Assembly (NCBI GenBank): GCA_007375735.1
Contig: VMEW01000008.1
Span: 1-64,000, forward strand
Reading direction: 5' to 3'
Length of the DNA: 64,000 nt
From: Candidatus Peregrinibacteria bacterium Greene0416_19
GTDB lineage: Bacteria > Patescibacteriota > Gracilibacteria > Peribacterales > Peribacteraceae
The translations under genes were made by a program, and so were the position numbers. Of this stretch, positions 18,999 to 28,533 are shown piece after piece. Under the pieces are notes generated by a model. The model searched no databases, had not been told where the DNA came from, and worked only from the letters and a program-made list of their open reading frames with translations. Every line of letters begins with the position of its first letter. The first letter of the stretch is position 1.

Positions 18999-21104
18999 AT
19001 GGACCTCAAGAACGTCCGGAACATTGGCATCATCGCTCACATCGACGCCGGCAAGACCACCACGTCCGAGCGCATCCTGTTCTACACCGGCCGCACGCAC
19101 AAGATGGGCGAGGTGCACGAGGGCGAGGCGGTGATGGATTGGATGGAGCAGGAACGCGAGCGCGGCATCACCATCACGTCGGCAGCCACGCAGTGCCACT
19201 GGAAGGCGCCCTTCATTGACGGCGTGGAGACCGACGTGACCATCAATCTGATCGATACGCCGGGGCACGTCGATTTCACGGCGGAGGTGGAACGGAGCCT
19301 CCGGGTCCTCGATGGCGGCGTTGTCGTCTTCGATGGATCCCAGGGCGTGGAACCACAGAGCGAGACGGTGTGGCGCCAGGCCGACAAGTACGGCGTCCCG
19401 CGGCTGGCGTTCATCAACAAAATGGACAAGACCGGCGGCGACTTCTTCATGTCGCTCGACAGCATCTTCGACCGGCTGAGCAAGAATGCGGTTGCCATCC
19501 AGCTCCCCATCGGAGCGGAGAGCGAGTTCAAAGGCATCATCGATCTGGTCGGGAAGCAGGCCTATACCTTCGAGGGAAAGCACGGCGAAACGAAGAAGGA
19601 GATCCCCATCCCGGCGGACATGCAGAACCAGGTGACCGAGTACCGCATGATTCTGATGGAGAAGGTGGCCGAGAACAGCAGTGATGATCTTCTCGATGCG
19701 TTCCTCCAGAACGGAGCGCTCACGGATGAGGAGCTGAAGAAGGGCATTCGCATCGCGACGGTCCAGAACAAAATCTATCCCGTCCTCTGCGGGTCGTCCC
19801 TTCAGAACATGGGCGTCCAGCTGGTGCTCGACGGGGTGGTGGCGTACCTCCCGAATCCGCTGGATATCCCCGCAATCAAAGGGACGGATCCGAAAACCGG
19901 GGCATCCGAGGAGCGTCATCCGAACAATGAAGACCCCATGGCCGCGCTTGCATTCAAAATCGCCACTGATCCGTTCGTCGGGCGCCTCACGTTCATCCGC
20001 GTGTATTCCGGTGTGCTCAAAGCCGGCAGCTACGTGCTGAACACCCGCACCGGCAATAAGGAGCGCATCGGACGCCTGGTACGGCTGCATGCCAACTCCC
20101 GCCAGGAAATCGAGCAGATCGAGGCGGGGGATATCGGCGCGGCGATCGGGCTGAAAGATACCCGGACCGGCGATACCATCTGCGACGAGGCCAAGCCGGT
20201 CCAGCTGGAGGCCATCAGCTTCGCCGAGCCGGTCATCTCGATCGCCGTCGAGCCGAAGACGAAAGCCGACCAGGAGAAGATGGGCATCGCCCTTCAAAAG
20301 TTGGTGGAGGAGGATCCCACGCTTCGCGTCCGCACCGACGAAGAGACCGGCCAGACCATCCTCAGCGGCATGGGCGAGCTACACTTGGATATCATCATCG
20401 ACCGCATGAAGCGTGAGTTCAAAGTGGAGAGCAATGTGGGTACGCCCCAGGTCGCATACCGCGAAACTATCCAGCGCGAGACGGAGCACGAGGAGAAGTA
20501 CATCAAGCAGACGGGCGGCCGCGGACAGTACGGGCACGTGGTCTTCACCATCAAGCCGCTGGAGCCGGGGAAGGGCTATGTGTTCACCAACAGCGTCGTC
20601 AGCGGCCGCATCCCGCGCGAGTTCATCACGCCATGCGACAGGGGCTTCCAGGAGGGCATGAGCCGCGGAATCCAGGCCGGGTACCCGGTCGTCGACGTGG
20701 AGGTGGACCTGACCGACGGTTCCTACCATGACGTGGACAGCAATGAGTTCGCCTTCAAGATGGCGGCCTCGATCGGCTTCCAGGCGGCGGCCCGGAAGGC
20801 CGATCCGGTCATCCTGGAGCCGGTCATGAAGGTGGAGGTGGTCACTCCCGAACAGTTCTTCGGAGACATCATGGGCGACCTGAACGCGCGCCGCGGTCTC
20901 ATCCTCTCCACCGGCGACCGAGGGCTCGCGAAGGTGATCACCGCCCACGTGCCGCTGGCCGAAATGTTCGGCTACGCGACGGACATGCGCTCCATGACCC
21001 AGGGCCGTGCCAGCTACTCCATGGAACCAAGTCATTATGCGAAAGTACCCAAGAACAAGGCCGAGGAAGTGATCGCCGCCCGGGCAGGAACGGTCGTGCG
21101 GTGA
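18999..21104 (+). CDS. fusA: Elongation factor G
   Basis: 701 residues, family length. GTPase for ribosomal translocation and recycling. G1 AHIDAGKTT (residues 13-21), DTPGHVDF switch II, NKMDKTG as G4; then domains II-V with [20 protein letters not shown] (domain IV) and a C-terminal [20 protein letters not shown] (domain V). No sign of truncation. The ATG is not preceded by a strong ribosome-binding site. No tuf follows, unlike in many str operons. Confidence 0.97.
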   Translation: MDLKNVRNIGIIAHIDAGKTTTSERILFYTGRTHKMGEVHEGEAVMDWMEQERERGITITSAATQCHWKAPFIDGVETDVTINLIDTPGHVDFTAEVERSLRVLDGGVVVFDGSQGVEPQSETVWRQADKYGVPRLAFINKMDKTGGDFFMSLDSIFDRLSKNAVAIQLPIGAESEFKGIIDLVGKQAYTFEGKHGETKKEIPIPADMQNQVTEYRMILMEKVAENSSDDLLDAFLQNGALTDEELKKGIRIATVQNKIYPVLCGSSLQNMGVQLVLDGVVAYLPNPLDIPAIKGTDPKTGASEERHPNNEDPMAALAFKIATDPFVGRLTFIRVYSGVLKAGSYVLNTRTGNKERIGRLVRLHANSRQEIEQIEAGDIGAAIGLKDTRTGDTICDEAKPVQLEAISFAEPVISIAVEPKTKADQEKMGIALQKLVEEDPTLRVRTDEETGQTILSGMGELHLDIIIDRMKREFKVESNVGTPQVAYRETIQRETEHEEKYIKQTGGRGQYGHVVFTIKPLEPGKGYVFTNSVVSGRIPREFITPCDRGFQEGMSRGIQAGYPVVDVEVDLTDGSYHDVDSNEFAFKMAASIGFQAAARKADPVILEPVMKVEVVTPEQFFGDIMGDLNARRGLILSTGDRGLAKVITAHVPLAEMFGYATDMRSMTQGRASYSMEPSHYAKVPKNKAEEVIAARAGTVVR

Positions 21105-21186
21105 GGGTGGACCTCCGTCCGTCAGGGTGAGTTTCACTGTTGTAGCACATTGACACGCCTTAGCCTTGCCCGTAGATTCTTCCTGC

Positions 21187-21606
21187 ATGGCCATAAAGAT
21201 TCGTCGTCGTTTTACTGAAGATGGCTGGCGTAGGGAGCCATGGTTCCGCGCGCTTTGCGAGACTCTACTCTCTTGTCGTACGGAGGAGCACATGGCAGAT
21301 TTCCTCAGAGACATTGCAACGCTGAGGGAACTTCAGGCCTGGGGGGAGCGACTTGAAGTGTGCAAATTACTAGTTCAAGGATTGAGCTACCGCGCGATAG
21401 CAAGTCAGACCGGTGCGAGCACGACGACGGTCACCCGCGTGGCCAAATTCCTCGAAAACGGCGCTGGCGGCTATCGCCGGCGTTTTCACGTACATCGCCA
21501 TCATCGCCTGATGCACGGGCGATCTTCTGCGATGGCCGACAAGGGAACTCTCCCAGCATCTGCTCTTGAGAAGTACCTCCATAGACATAGAAAACCGCCT
21601 TCATGA
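21187..21606 (+). CDS. TrpR/YerC-family regulator
   Basis: 139 residues from the ATG at 21187 (TAGATT ends 8 nt before it); a TTG at 21166 is also in frame. The TrpR-like helix-turn-helix is clear: LRDIATLRELQAWGERLEVC, then LLVQGLSYRAIASQTGASTT and TVTRVAKFL. YerC/YecD proteins resemble the Trp repressor, but their ligand and target are unknown. A basic His-rich segment (YRRRFHVHRHHRLMHGR) follows the DNA-binding domain. It overlaps ribD by ATGA, so it may control riboflavin synthesis or simply be cotranscribed. Confidence 0.8.
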   Translation: MAIKIRRRFTEDGWRREPWFRALCETLLSCRTEEHMADFLRDIATLRELQAWGERLEVCKLLVQGLSYRAIASQTGASTTTVTRVAKFLENGAGGYRRRFHVHRHHRLMHGRSSAMADKGTLPASALEKYLHRHRKPPS

Positions 21607-22631
21607 AGTCCATTCATGCATTCTCGGATGTACAGGATGCACGTTGCATGCGGCGCTGTTTGGCACTGGCTTCGCGCGCTCGTGGATTGGTTGGCAATGG
21701 TGCGATGGTAGGGGCGGTGCTCGTACGGAAGGGACAGATCATCGCCGAAGCGCACCATGCAGGTTTTGGTCTTCGTCACGCTGAGCGCTCATTACTCGAA
21801 TCATTCAGAGGAGACATCCATCCTGAAGATATCCTTTTCACCAATCTGGAACCCTGTTGCCATACCGGCAGAACGCCGCCGTGCACGAACATTATCGTGG
21901 AACGCGGTATTCGCAAGGTGATCTATGGCATGAGAGATTCGGATCCACGCGTAGCCGGGAAGGGGATAGCATTGCTCCAGTCCCAAGGCCTATCGGTCAC
22001 GGGGCCGGTAGATTTGGCTGAGTGCGAGCGTTTGAACAGGGGATTCAACGCTGTTCGTACGCTGGGGCGACCGTGGATCACTCTCAAGATGGCCCGAACG
22101 CTCGATGGAAGAATCGCGAACGGAGACGGGTCTCCTCTGAAAATTACTTCGACAGAACAGGATCGCTGGTCCCATACCTGGCTCCGTTCCATGGTCGATG
22201 CCATCCTGATTGGTGTGCAGACAGTGATGACAGACGATCCATTATTGGATACAAGATTTGCTCAAAAATTGAATACAAATACTGATCAATATTATCCTCT
22301 TCGATTCATTCTCGATCCATCTCTTCGTATTCCAGAATACTCAAAAATATTGACGAATTCGCCACATCAAACGATTCTCGTAGCAGCGGAGGACAGAGCG
22401 CCCGCTGATCGCATTTCCACCCTTGCACAACGAGGTATCCGCGTCATGCTGGCACCGTTGAGCGGACAGGCATTTGATCTAGCAGCCCTCTTCACCCTGC
22501 TCGTTACCCCGCAGTCGGACTATCATGGCATCACGAGCATGCTGGTCGAAGGCGGGCCGAAGACGTGGGAGACGTTCCGGAGGGCTGGCGCAGTCGACGA
22601 GGATGTGGTTCTGGTGGGAGATGGTGGCTAG
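21603..22631 (+). CDS. ribD: Bifunctional riboflavin deaminase/reductase RibD, short C-terminus
   Basis: 342 residues. The N-terminal zinc-dependent deaminase domain has HAERS (His59-Ala60-Glu61) and PCCHTGRTPPC (Cys85/86, Cys94). The reductase half has RPWITLKMARTLDGRIANGD and SMLVEGGPKTWETFRRAG. It catalyses two steps from the GTP-derived pyrimidine toward riboflavin. The protein stops about 15 residues past the EGG motif (DEDVVLVGDGG), earlier than usual, where the 13-bp inverted repeat begins, so the last strand may be replaced by that element. AT content is a little higher around 22230-22350. No other rib genes are in the window. Confidence 0.88.
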   Translation: MKSIHAFSDVQDARCMRRCLALASRARGLVGNGAMVGAVLVRKGQIIAEAHHAGFGLRHAERSLLESFRGDIHPEDILFTNLEPCCHTGRTPPCTNIIVERGIRKVIYGMRDSDPRVAGKGIALLQSQGLSVTGPVDLAECERLNRGFNAVRTLGRPWITLKMARTLDGRIANGDGSPLKITSTEQDRWSHTWLRSMVDAILIGVQTVMTDDPLLDTRFAQKLNTNTDQYYPLRFILDPSLRIPEYSKILTNSPHQTILVAAEDRAPADRISTLAQRGIRVMLAPLSGQAFDLAALFTLLVTPQSDYHGITSMLVEGGPKTWETFRRAGAVDEDVVLVGDGG

Positions 22632-22721
22632 ACACGGCGCCGTTTGTCCCCGAACATGATTGAGGATCTCCTGGCTTTTGTACGTCATGTGATATTAGAA
22701 ACCAACCAGCGCCGTGTCTAG
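22628..22721. repeat. 13-bp inverted repeat spanning two convergent stop codons
   Basis: CTAGACACGGCGC (22628-22640) and its exact complement (22709-22721) flank 68 bp. Each arm contains the stop codon of one neighbour: ribD on plus, the oxidoreductase on minus. It could be a terminator or a miniature inserted element with 13-bp terminal inverted repeats; no target duplication is obvious. Confidence 0.7.
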
Positions 22722-23392
22722 AACTTCGACACGATCCTCTGCGAGAGCCGGTAGGCCCGTGCCAGGAGCCGGTAGGAGAGCGGCATGCGGTTATGCACCG
22801 CGTAATACCGCATCAATCGCGCAAATTTTCTGCCCTTGCGGCGCACCCGTTCCAGTGATGCCGGCCGTACATCCACTACCAAGCCAAATTCCCGCCGGCT
22901 CACCATGCATTTCCCTTCGTAGTGCTTCCCGGCAATGGAGCCGCCGTAGTAGCGAATGGATTCCGGCAGATGACTGGTGGTGAATCGCATGATCCCTGTC
23001 CACACCGGCACCGGCGCGCCGCCGGTGAACAGGAAGAAGAACGGAGTGGCCGGCAGCTGCCCCTTGGAGCGAGTTTCATGGTCCAGACAGAACGCCCCCA
23101 GGCGGTCGATGAGGTTCTTGAGGTGCGCCGGGACGCTGAAGTTCCAGACGGGTGTGGCAATGACGATGCCCTTGGCACCCCGTACCAGCGACCGGATCCT
23201 GGTGAATGCCTCCTCTTCGAAGGCATTGCCGCGGTAGTGCTCCAGGGTGAAGTGGGCAAGCGGCAGGTCCTTCAGGCGTATTTTCTCCACTAGAACGTCG
23301 GGATCCGACTGAGCCCCCTCCAGGAATGCGTCGGCGAGCACATGCGCGTTACTCGCTTCATTCGTTCCGGCCACGAACGTCACGATCAGCAT
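22718..23392 (-). CDS. NAD(P)H-dependent FMN oxidoreductase, flavodoxin fold
   Basis: 224 residues from an ATG at 23392; TATGAT at 23399-23404 lies 6 nt upstream. Flavodoxin-like start (MLIVTFVAGTNEASNAHVLA), then the NADPH-dependent FMN reductase motif ATPVWNFSVPAHLKNLIDRL. A Tyr/Arg-rich basic tail (SYRLLARAYRLSQRIVSKF) is extra. It should reduce quinones, azo compounds or free flavin with NAD(P)H. Convergent to ribD, sharing the inverted repeat at their stops, which fits a flavin theme but may be chance. Confidence 0.75.
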   Translation of the reverse strand: MLIVTFVAGTNEASNAHVLADAFLEGAQSDPDVLVEKIRLKDLPLAHFTLEHYRGNAFEEEAFTRIRSLVRGAKGIVIATPVWNFSVPAHLKNLIDRLGAFCLDHETRSKGQLPATPFFFLFTGGAPVPVWTGIMRFTTSHLPESIRYYGGSIAGKHYEGKCMVSRREFGLVVDVRPASLERVRRKGRKFARLMRYYAVHNRMPLSYRLLARAYRLSQRIVSKF

Positions 23393-23575
23393 GCGGAGAT
23401 CATAGCACGTTCGGTGTCTCACGCTGACGGCTGGCCCGATGACGCGGCGATCGTTTTTTGCTTTGCGTTCAGTTTGGCAATATGTCGGGGCAGCCATATG
23501 TACAACGAGGCACCGTCATTTTTTTCCCTTCACTGAGCGCCGCTTGTGCGATGTCGATCGCACGTGCCGCCATTC

Positions 23576-23604
23576 TTGACCGACGGGCTCTGAATCAATA
23601 TCTT
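23576..23604 (+). promoter_or_regulatory. Candidate nrdJ promoter
   Basis: TTGACC (23576-23581), 17-nt spacer, TATCTT (23599-23604), giving a ~65-nt leader before the ATG at 23678. I looked for a cobalamin-riboswitch core in 23498-23677 and did not find one. Confidence 0.45.
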
Positions 23605-23677
23605 GTATCGTTGTGATCAAAATGAAACTACCTATTGTGTTCGATCACGTTTCCCCACCTCGTTCCCCCTTTGCGCC

Positions 23678-26600
23678 ATGAATCCGCAGGCTGCTCCCAG
23701 TTCCGTCTCTGAGGAGACGTCCGCGCTGCGGCCGCCGCTCCACCGCGGTCTCAGTATTCCCCGTGTGTTCACGACCCCGGGCAGCGATCCGCTGGAGGAG
23801 GTGACCTACGAGAAACGGGTGAGCCGCATTGCCAATACCGACGGATCGGTGGTGTTCGAGATGCAGGGGGCGGAGATCCCCGCCGACTGGAGCCAGGTAG
23901 CCACGGATATCGTCGTGAGCAAGTATTTCCGCAAGGCGGGGGTTCCGCAGTACGACGAAAAGGGAAATCCGGTTCTGGACGAGGATGGCAGGATCAAGAC
24001 CGGTCCGGAGCGCAGCGTGAAGCAGGTGGTGCGGCGGCTTGCCGGCTGCTGGCGTCACTGGGGGGAGAAGGAGGGGTACTTCGAGACCGCGCAGGATGCC
24101 CAGGCGTTCGAGGATGAGCTCAGCTACATGCTGGTGCACCAGATGGCTGCGCCCAACAGTCCGCAGTGGTTCAATACCGGTCTTCACTATGCCTACGGCA
24201 TCACCGGCCCGGCGCAGGGGCATTATTACTGCGATCCTGCGATGGGGACCGTGAGGAAGAGCGACGATGCCTACACCCACCCGCAGCCGCACGCCTGCTT
24301 CATCCAGTCCGTGCAAGACGACATGGTCAACGAGGGCGGGATCATGGACCTGTGGGTGCGCGAAGCACGCCTCTTCAAGTTCGGATCGGGGACCGGCACC
24401 AACTTCAGCAGCCTCCGCGGGGCGGGCGAACCGCTGTCGGGCGGGGGGAAGAGTTCGGGCCTCATGAGTTTCCTCAAGATCGGCGACCGCGCGGCCGGCG
24501 CCATCAAATCAGGCGGCACCACCCGTCGGGCGGCCAAGATGGTCTGCCTCGATCTCGATCATCCCGACATCGAGGAATTCATCAACTGGAAAGTGAATGA
24601 GGAGAAGAAGGTCGCCGCGCTCGTCCAGGCCGGCTACGACACCGATTTCAACGGCGAGGCGTACCTGACGGTCTCGGGACAGAATTCGAATAATTCGATC
24701 CGCATTTCACACCATTTCTTCGAGGCGGTGGAGAAGGACGGTGATTGGCATCTTGTGTGGCGCACGGAACGGCGCAAGGCGAGGGACGAAGGCCGTGATG
24801 AGGTGCCCAGCAAGACCCTCAAGGCGCGCGCCCTGTGGGACCAGATCGGCTACGCGGCATGGGCCTGCGCTGACCCGGGGGTGCAGTACGATACCACCAT
24901 CAACGACTGGCACACCTGCCCCGCCGACGGGCGCATCAATGCCAGTAATCCCTGCAGCGAGTACATGTTCCTGGATAACACGGCCTGCAACCTGGCATCC
25001 ATCAACCTCCTCAAGTTCTACCCTTCGACTCGCTCCGCTCGCTCAGGGCAGGCTGCCTCGGATGAAGCGGAGTTCGATATCGATGGGTTCCTCCACGCCG
25101 TGCGGCTGTGGACGATCGTGCTCGAGATTTCCGTCCTCATGGCCCAGTTCCCCAGCTATGAGATTGCCGAACAGAGCTATCGCTTCCGCACGCTGGGGCT
25201 CGGCTACGCAAACTTGGGCGCCATGCTCATGCGGATGGGCATTCCGTACGATTCGTCCGCCGGACGGGCGATTTGCGGCGCGATCACCGCGATGTTGACC
25301 GGGGAATCCTATGCGACATCGGCCGAAATGGCCCGTGAGCTGGGAGCGTTCCCGGGTTACGTCCGTAACCGCGACAGCATGCTCCGCGTGATCCGCAATC
25401 ACCGTCGCGCGGCCTACGACGTGCCGGCCCGCGAATACGAAAGTCTCCACGTGGTGCCGGTCGGCCTCGATCAGGCAGCCTGCCCTGCGACGCTCCTCCA
25501 GGGAGCCAAGGAATGCTGGGATCGGGCGTTCGCTGAAGGGGAGGACTATGGGTACAGGAATGCTCAAGTCACCGTCATCGCCCCCACGGGCACCATCGGG
25601 CTTCTGATGGATTGTGATACGACGGGAGTGGAGCCGGACTTCGCGCTTGTCAAATTCAAGAAGCTGGCCGGCGGCGGGTACATGAAGATCGCTAACCAGT
25701 CAGTGGCGCCGGCACTCCGGGCACTCGGTTACTCCGACACGGAAGTGCGCGATATCATGACGTACGTCATGGGCACGCTCACGCTGGAGGGCGCCCCGCA
25801 CATCAACCGCCAAACGCTCAAAGAGAAGGGGTTCACCGACAAGGACATCGCGAGTATCGAGAAGACGCTGCCGTCGGTCTTCGAAATCGGTTTCACCTTC
25901 AACCGCTTCGTCCTTGGCGAGGAGGCCATGCAGCGGTTTGGCTTCAAGAAAGAAGTCTACGAGGATCTCAACTTCAACCTGCTCAAGGCGCTCGGCTTCA
26001 CCAAGGAACAAGTGGAAGAAGCGAACGTCACCATCTGCGGCCGCATGACAGTGGAGGGCGCGCCGCACCTGCGGCCCGAGCACCTGCCCGTGTTCGACTG
26101 CGCCAACAAATGCGGCAAGACGGGCAAGCGCTTCATCTCCGCCGAGGGGCACATCCGCATGATGGCGGCCAGCCAGCCGTTCATCTCCGGGGCCATCAGC
26201 AAGACCATCAATCTGCCACACGAGGCCACGGTCGAGGACATCAAGAACGCGTACTTCCTCAGCTGGAAGCTCTCGCTCAAGGCCAATGCCCTGTACCGGG
26301 ACGGCAGCAAGCTCAGTCAGGCGCTCTCGAATAAATCGGACACAAAAGACCCAAAGGATGAAAAGGAAAAAATCGTCGAGAAAATTGTGATCAAAGAGGT
26401 GCCGCGGCGGCGAAAGCTGCCCGAGGAACGGATGGCCATCGCCCACAAATTCGTCGTTGCCGGGCACGAGGGGTACATCCACGTCGGCATGTACGAGGAC
26501 GGCGCGCCCGGCGAGATTTTCATCAAGATGAGCAAAGAAGGATCTACGCTTTCCGGCGTGATGGACACGCTCGCGCTCAGCCTCTCCATGAACCTCCAGT

Positions 26601-27088
26601 ACGGCGTCCCGCTCGAGGTGCTCTGTGAAAAACTTTCGCATACTCGCTTCGAGCCGATGGGAATGACCGCGAACAAGGAAATCCCGATCGTGAAGAGCAT
26701 CATGGACTACCTGGGCCGCTGGATCGCGCTGAAATTTTTGCCCAAGGACAAGGCCAAGAAGTACCACAACCCCCAGCTGGTGGATCAAGCCTATGCTACC
26801 GGCAGCAAGAGCAAGGACGCCTTCGCCATGCGTCTCCCCGTCGTCGACGAAGGGGCCGCCGCGGAGATGCCGTCGAGCATGGAGCAGATGGTGGAGGAAC
26901 CGGCTCCACTCCCCCCGTTGGATGATAGGAACGATGAAGAGGGCTCTGCGGGGCACAGCGAGCGTGAGCAGGCGAAGTTGCAGGGGTTCACTGGGTCGAT
27001 CTGTTTAGGGTGCGGGTCGCTCCGGATGAAGAGGAACGGGAGCTGCGAAGTGTGTCTGGATTGCGGGGTGACGTCCGGGTGCTCCTGA
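23678..27088 (+). CDS. nrdJ: Adenosylcobalamin-dependent (class II) ribonucleotide reductase
   Basis: 1136 residues. It reduces ribonucleotides to deoxyribonucleotides without oxygen. Active-site features: HACFIQSV (Cys207), NPCSEYMFLDNTACNLASIN (Cys426, Glu428), QVTVIAPTGTIGLLMDCDTT, and a C-terminal zinc-ribbon-like tail (CLGCGSLRMK...CEVCLDCGVTSGCS) as in the NrdJ-Z type. An extra stretch (PSTRSARSGQAASDEAE) after INLLKFY comes from the repeat at 25021-25066. The start at 23678 (MNPQAAPSS) is chosen over the upstream codon at 23603. No other nrd gene is present, so this is probably the sole dNTP source. Confidence 0.93.
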   Translation: MNPQAAPSSVSEETSALRPPLHRGLSIPRVFTTPGSDPLEEVTYEKRVSRIANTDGSVVFEMQGAEIPADWSQVATDIVVSKYFRKAGVPQYDEKGNPVLDEDGRIKTGPERSVKQVVRRLAGCWRHWGEKEGYFETAQDAQAFEDELSYMLVHQMAAPNSPQWFNTGLHYAYGITGPAQGHYYCDPAMGTVRKSDDAYTHPQPHACFIQSVQDDMVNEGGIMDLWVREARLFKFGSGTGTNFSSLRGAGEPLSGGGKSSGLMSFLKIGDRAAGAIKSGGTTRRAAKMVCLDLDHPDIEEFINWKVNEEKKVAALVQAGYDTDFNGEAYLTVSGQNSNNSIRISHHFFEAVEKDGDWHLVWRTERRKARDEGRDEVPSKTLKARALWDQIGYAAWACADPGVQYDTTINDWHTCPADGRINASNPCSEYMFLDNTACNLASINLLKFYPSTRSARSGQAASDEAEFDIDGFLHAVRLWTIVLEISVLMAQFPSYEIAEQSYRFRTLGLGYANLGAMLMRMGIPYDSSAGRAICGAITAMLTGESYATSAEMARELGAFPGYVRNRDSMLRVIRNHRRAAYDVPAREYESLHVVPVGLDQAACPATLLQGAKECWDRAFAEGEDYGYRNAQVTVIAPTGTIGLLMDCDTTGVEPDFALVKFKKLAGGGYMKIANQSVAPALRALGYSDTEVRDIMTYVMGTLTLEGAPHINRQTLKEKGFTDKDIASIEKTLPSVFEIGFTFNRFVLGEEAMQRFGFKKEVYEDLNFNLLKALGFTKEQVEEANVTICGRMTVEGAPHLRPEHLPVFDCANKCGKTGKRFISAEGHIRMMAASQPFISGAISKTINLPHEATVEDIKNAYFLSWKLSLKANALYRDGSKLSQALSNKSDTKDPKDEKEKIVEKIVIKEVPRRRKLPEERMAIAHKFVVAGHEGYIHVGMYEDGAPGEIFIKMSKEGSTLSGVMDTLALSLSMNLQYGVPLEVLCEKLSHTRFEPMGMTANKEIPIVKSIMDYLGRWIALKFLPKDKAKKYHNPQLVDQAYATGSKSKDAFAMRLPVVDEGAAAEMPSSMEQMVEEPAPLPPLDDRNDEEGSAGHSEREQAKLQGFTGSICLGCGSLRMKRNGSCEVCLDCGVTSGCS
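25021..25066. repeat. Palindromic insertion inside nrdJ
   Basis: CTTCGACTCGCTCCGCTCGC followed by TCAGGGCAGGC, containing GAGCGA/TCGCTC dyads. It encodes the nonconserved residues STRSARSGQAA between two highly conserved NrdJ motifs. Confidence 0.6.
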
Positions 27089-27094
27089 AAGGAT

Positions 27095-27200
27095 TCCGAT
27101 GATACCGAGGAGTCCGACGAAGCCGAGGAGCGCGCTGCGCGAGGAAATAGATTTCATCGTCGGACTCTTCGGCCTTCGCCGGCCGTAGTCACTGAGGAAT
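27095..27200. repeat. Nonamer hairpin repeat after nrdJ
   Basis: Four nonamers TCCGATGAT, ACCGAGGAG, TCCGACGAA, GCCGAGGAG (27095-27130), the palindromic core CGCGCTGCGCG (27131-27141), then a return arm with TCGTCGGACTCTTCGGCC. It fills the spacer behind the nrdJ stop. A member of the same family as 10025, 10555, 44104 and 58594. Confidence 0.8.
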
Positions 27201-27263
27201 TCCGAGGAATGTGCCGCAATTCCCAAAGTGGCTCCGGCCGACGGAGGTCGGTATCCTTCTCAC

Positions 27264-27701
27264 ATGTCCGACTCCTGGCTTGACCACATCCCCAATCATG
27301 AGCGCGAGAAAATCCGCAAGCGGATGCGCAGTCCGGAGGAGTATGAGCGGCTGCGGGAGAAGGTGAAGGGGCCGGAGGACTTGGAGAAGGAAATGGATCG
27401 CAACGAGACGATGGCCGAACTCACGTTCTCGCTCGAAACAGAACCCGGGGTGCACGACGCGCTCAAGGCTCAGATCGAGAAAGACATCATCGATACCGGG
27501 ATCGAGCGGGTGCTCGACGCGCCGCCGAGCATGGACCACAAGCTCAAGCTCGAGCGCGGCAAATTCACGGTCACGGTGTCCGCGCATCCCTCTACGCATC
27601 ATGATCAGCTCGCGGTGATGCCGGAGGGGAAAGTGCGGGAGAAACTGCCGCTCAAGCCGGCGATGAGCGACCGGTATGTGTCCCAGTTTGGGGGGATATA
27701 A
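27264..27701 (+). CDS. Hypothetical charged protein, 145 aa
   Basis: Family not recognised. Soluble, highly charged: N-terminal WLDHIPNHEREKIRKRMRSP, then EEYERLREKVKGPEDLEKEM. No signal or membrane segment, cysteine-free. The ATG at 27264 follows TATCCT by 6 nt (predicted leaderless); the in-frame codon at 27228 lies within the repeat-derived spacer and is less likely. It ends 10 nt from the convergent lipoprotein gene. Confidence 0.6.
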   Translation: MSDSWLDHIPNHEREKIRKRMRSPEEYERLREKVKGPEDLEKEMDRNETMAELTFSLETEPGVHDALKAQIEKDIIDTGIERVLDAPPSMDHKLKLERGKFTVTVSAHPSTHHDQLAVMPEGKVREKLPLKPAMSDRYVSQFGGI

Positions 27702-27711
27702 TGACATCCGC

Positions 27712-28125
27712 TCATTTCTTGAGGATCAGCAATACACACGCCGCCGCCGCACTGTCCGGATCCGTCTTCACACTCATGCGACCGACCAACCTGTCATCCC
27801 GGTCGTAGCAATCGCGGTTGTCCTGGACGGTGCCGATATCGGTTCCCTTTTCATTCAGGATGAGCGTCTCGCGTTCGCGCTCGGACACAGTGCCGATCGG
27901 GCGGTCATCGGCGTCGGTGATCACGTGATCGCGCACCCGTCCGCGCAGGCTGCCGTAGGAGTCGATGATGACCACTGGCTGACCATCGGGCCGTCGCACC
28001 TCCCCCACCATCTGCCCACGCAGGTTGTAGAGAACCAATTTCTCACCGCCGCACGCCGCGAGAGTGGCGGTCGTGAGGATCGTCAGAATCGAAATCAGCC
28101 GGCGAATGCATGCACTTGTGCACAT
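27712..28125 (-). CDS. Lipoprotein with YD-type beta repeats
   Basis: 137 residues. Signal peptide with lipobox (TLAA-C at residues 22-25). The mature part repeats short beta motifs (LVLYNLRGQMVGEVRRPDGQ; IIDSYGSLRGRVRDHVITDA; DDRPIGTVSERERETLILNE), each ending in a G-x-V/I turn, much like the bent beta repeats of surface wrap or WG-type proteins. The C-terminus is unusual, hydrophobic with two alanine-rich turns (SAAAACVLLILKK). Role unknown; membrane-anchored outside is inferred. Confidence 0.6.
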   Translation of the reverse strand: MCTSACIRRLISILTILTTATLAACGGEKLVLYNLRGQMVGEVRRPDGQPVVIIDSYGSLRGRVRDHVITDADDRPIGTVSERERETLILNEKGTDIGTVQDNRDCYDRDDRLVGRMSVKTDPDSAAAACVLLILKK

Positions 28126-28224
28126 TCCAGGTAATTCCGGATCCTATGCCCTTCTCCATTGATCTCAAGATAAAACGATTTAGAATGGCTGGCTTTAGAG
28201 CAAAAAGTTGATCACATAAATGAT

Positions 28225-28533
28225 TCATGCGATTGCCAGCCGCCGAAGGAAGCCCGGAATGTCATCGTCCGGTGCGGACTTGTTCCGCATCTGTTTGCCA
28301 CATTTCTTGCACCGGTGGATCACGATCCACTCGCCGTTTTTCTGATCGATGCTCGTCGGTTCCATGAGCCCCCGGCAGGAGGAAGCCCGGTCACCCGGCC
28401 CCGCATCATCCACGTGTTTCGAATACAGACAGCGGGGACAATGATTCCGGCAGCTCCCGTGCTCGAGTGGTTCGACGGGCTCACCACAGTGTTCGCAGGC
28501 GAACGGTTCTTGGCGGGGGATGAAAGGCATCAT
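28225..28533 (-). CDS. RNHCP-family zinc-binding protein
   Basis: 102 residues. Shows the signature of the small RNHCP family: FACEHCG, then RNHCPRCLYSKHVDDAGPGD, a C-x-x-C-type second site HRCKKCGKQM, and a helical end (DDDIPGFLRRLAIA). Six or more cysteines suggest two zinc sites. The family's function is unknown. It starts by TGATG overlap with the pilin gene (ATG 28533, or 28530), so it is translationally coupled and perhaps linked to pilus assembly, though this may be incidental. Confidence 0.8.
   Translation of the reverse strand: MMPFIPRQEPFACEHCGEPVEPLEHGSCRNHCPRCLYSKHVDDAGPGDRASSCRGLMEPTSIDQKNGEWIVIHRCKKCGKQMRNKSAPDDDIPGFLRRLAIA

Noticed and set aside
23498..23677. Cobalamin riboswitch upstream of nrdJ
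   Set aside because: No conserved B12-box or core stem pattern could be found by eye; only a -35/-10 pair is supported.
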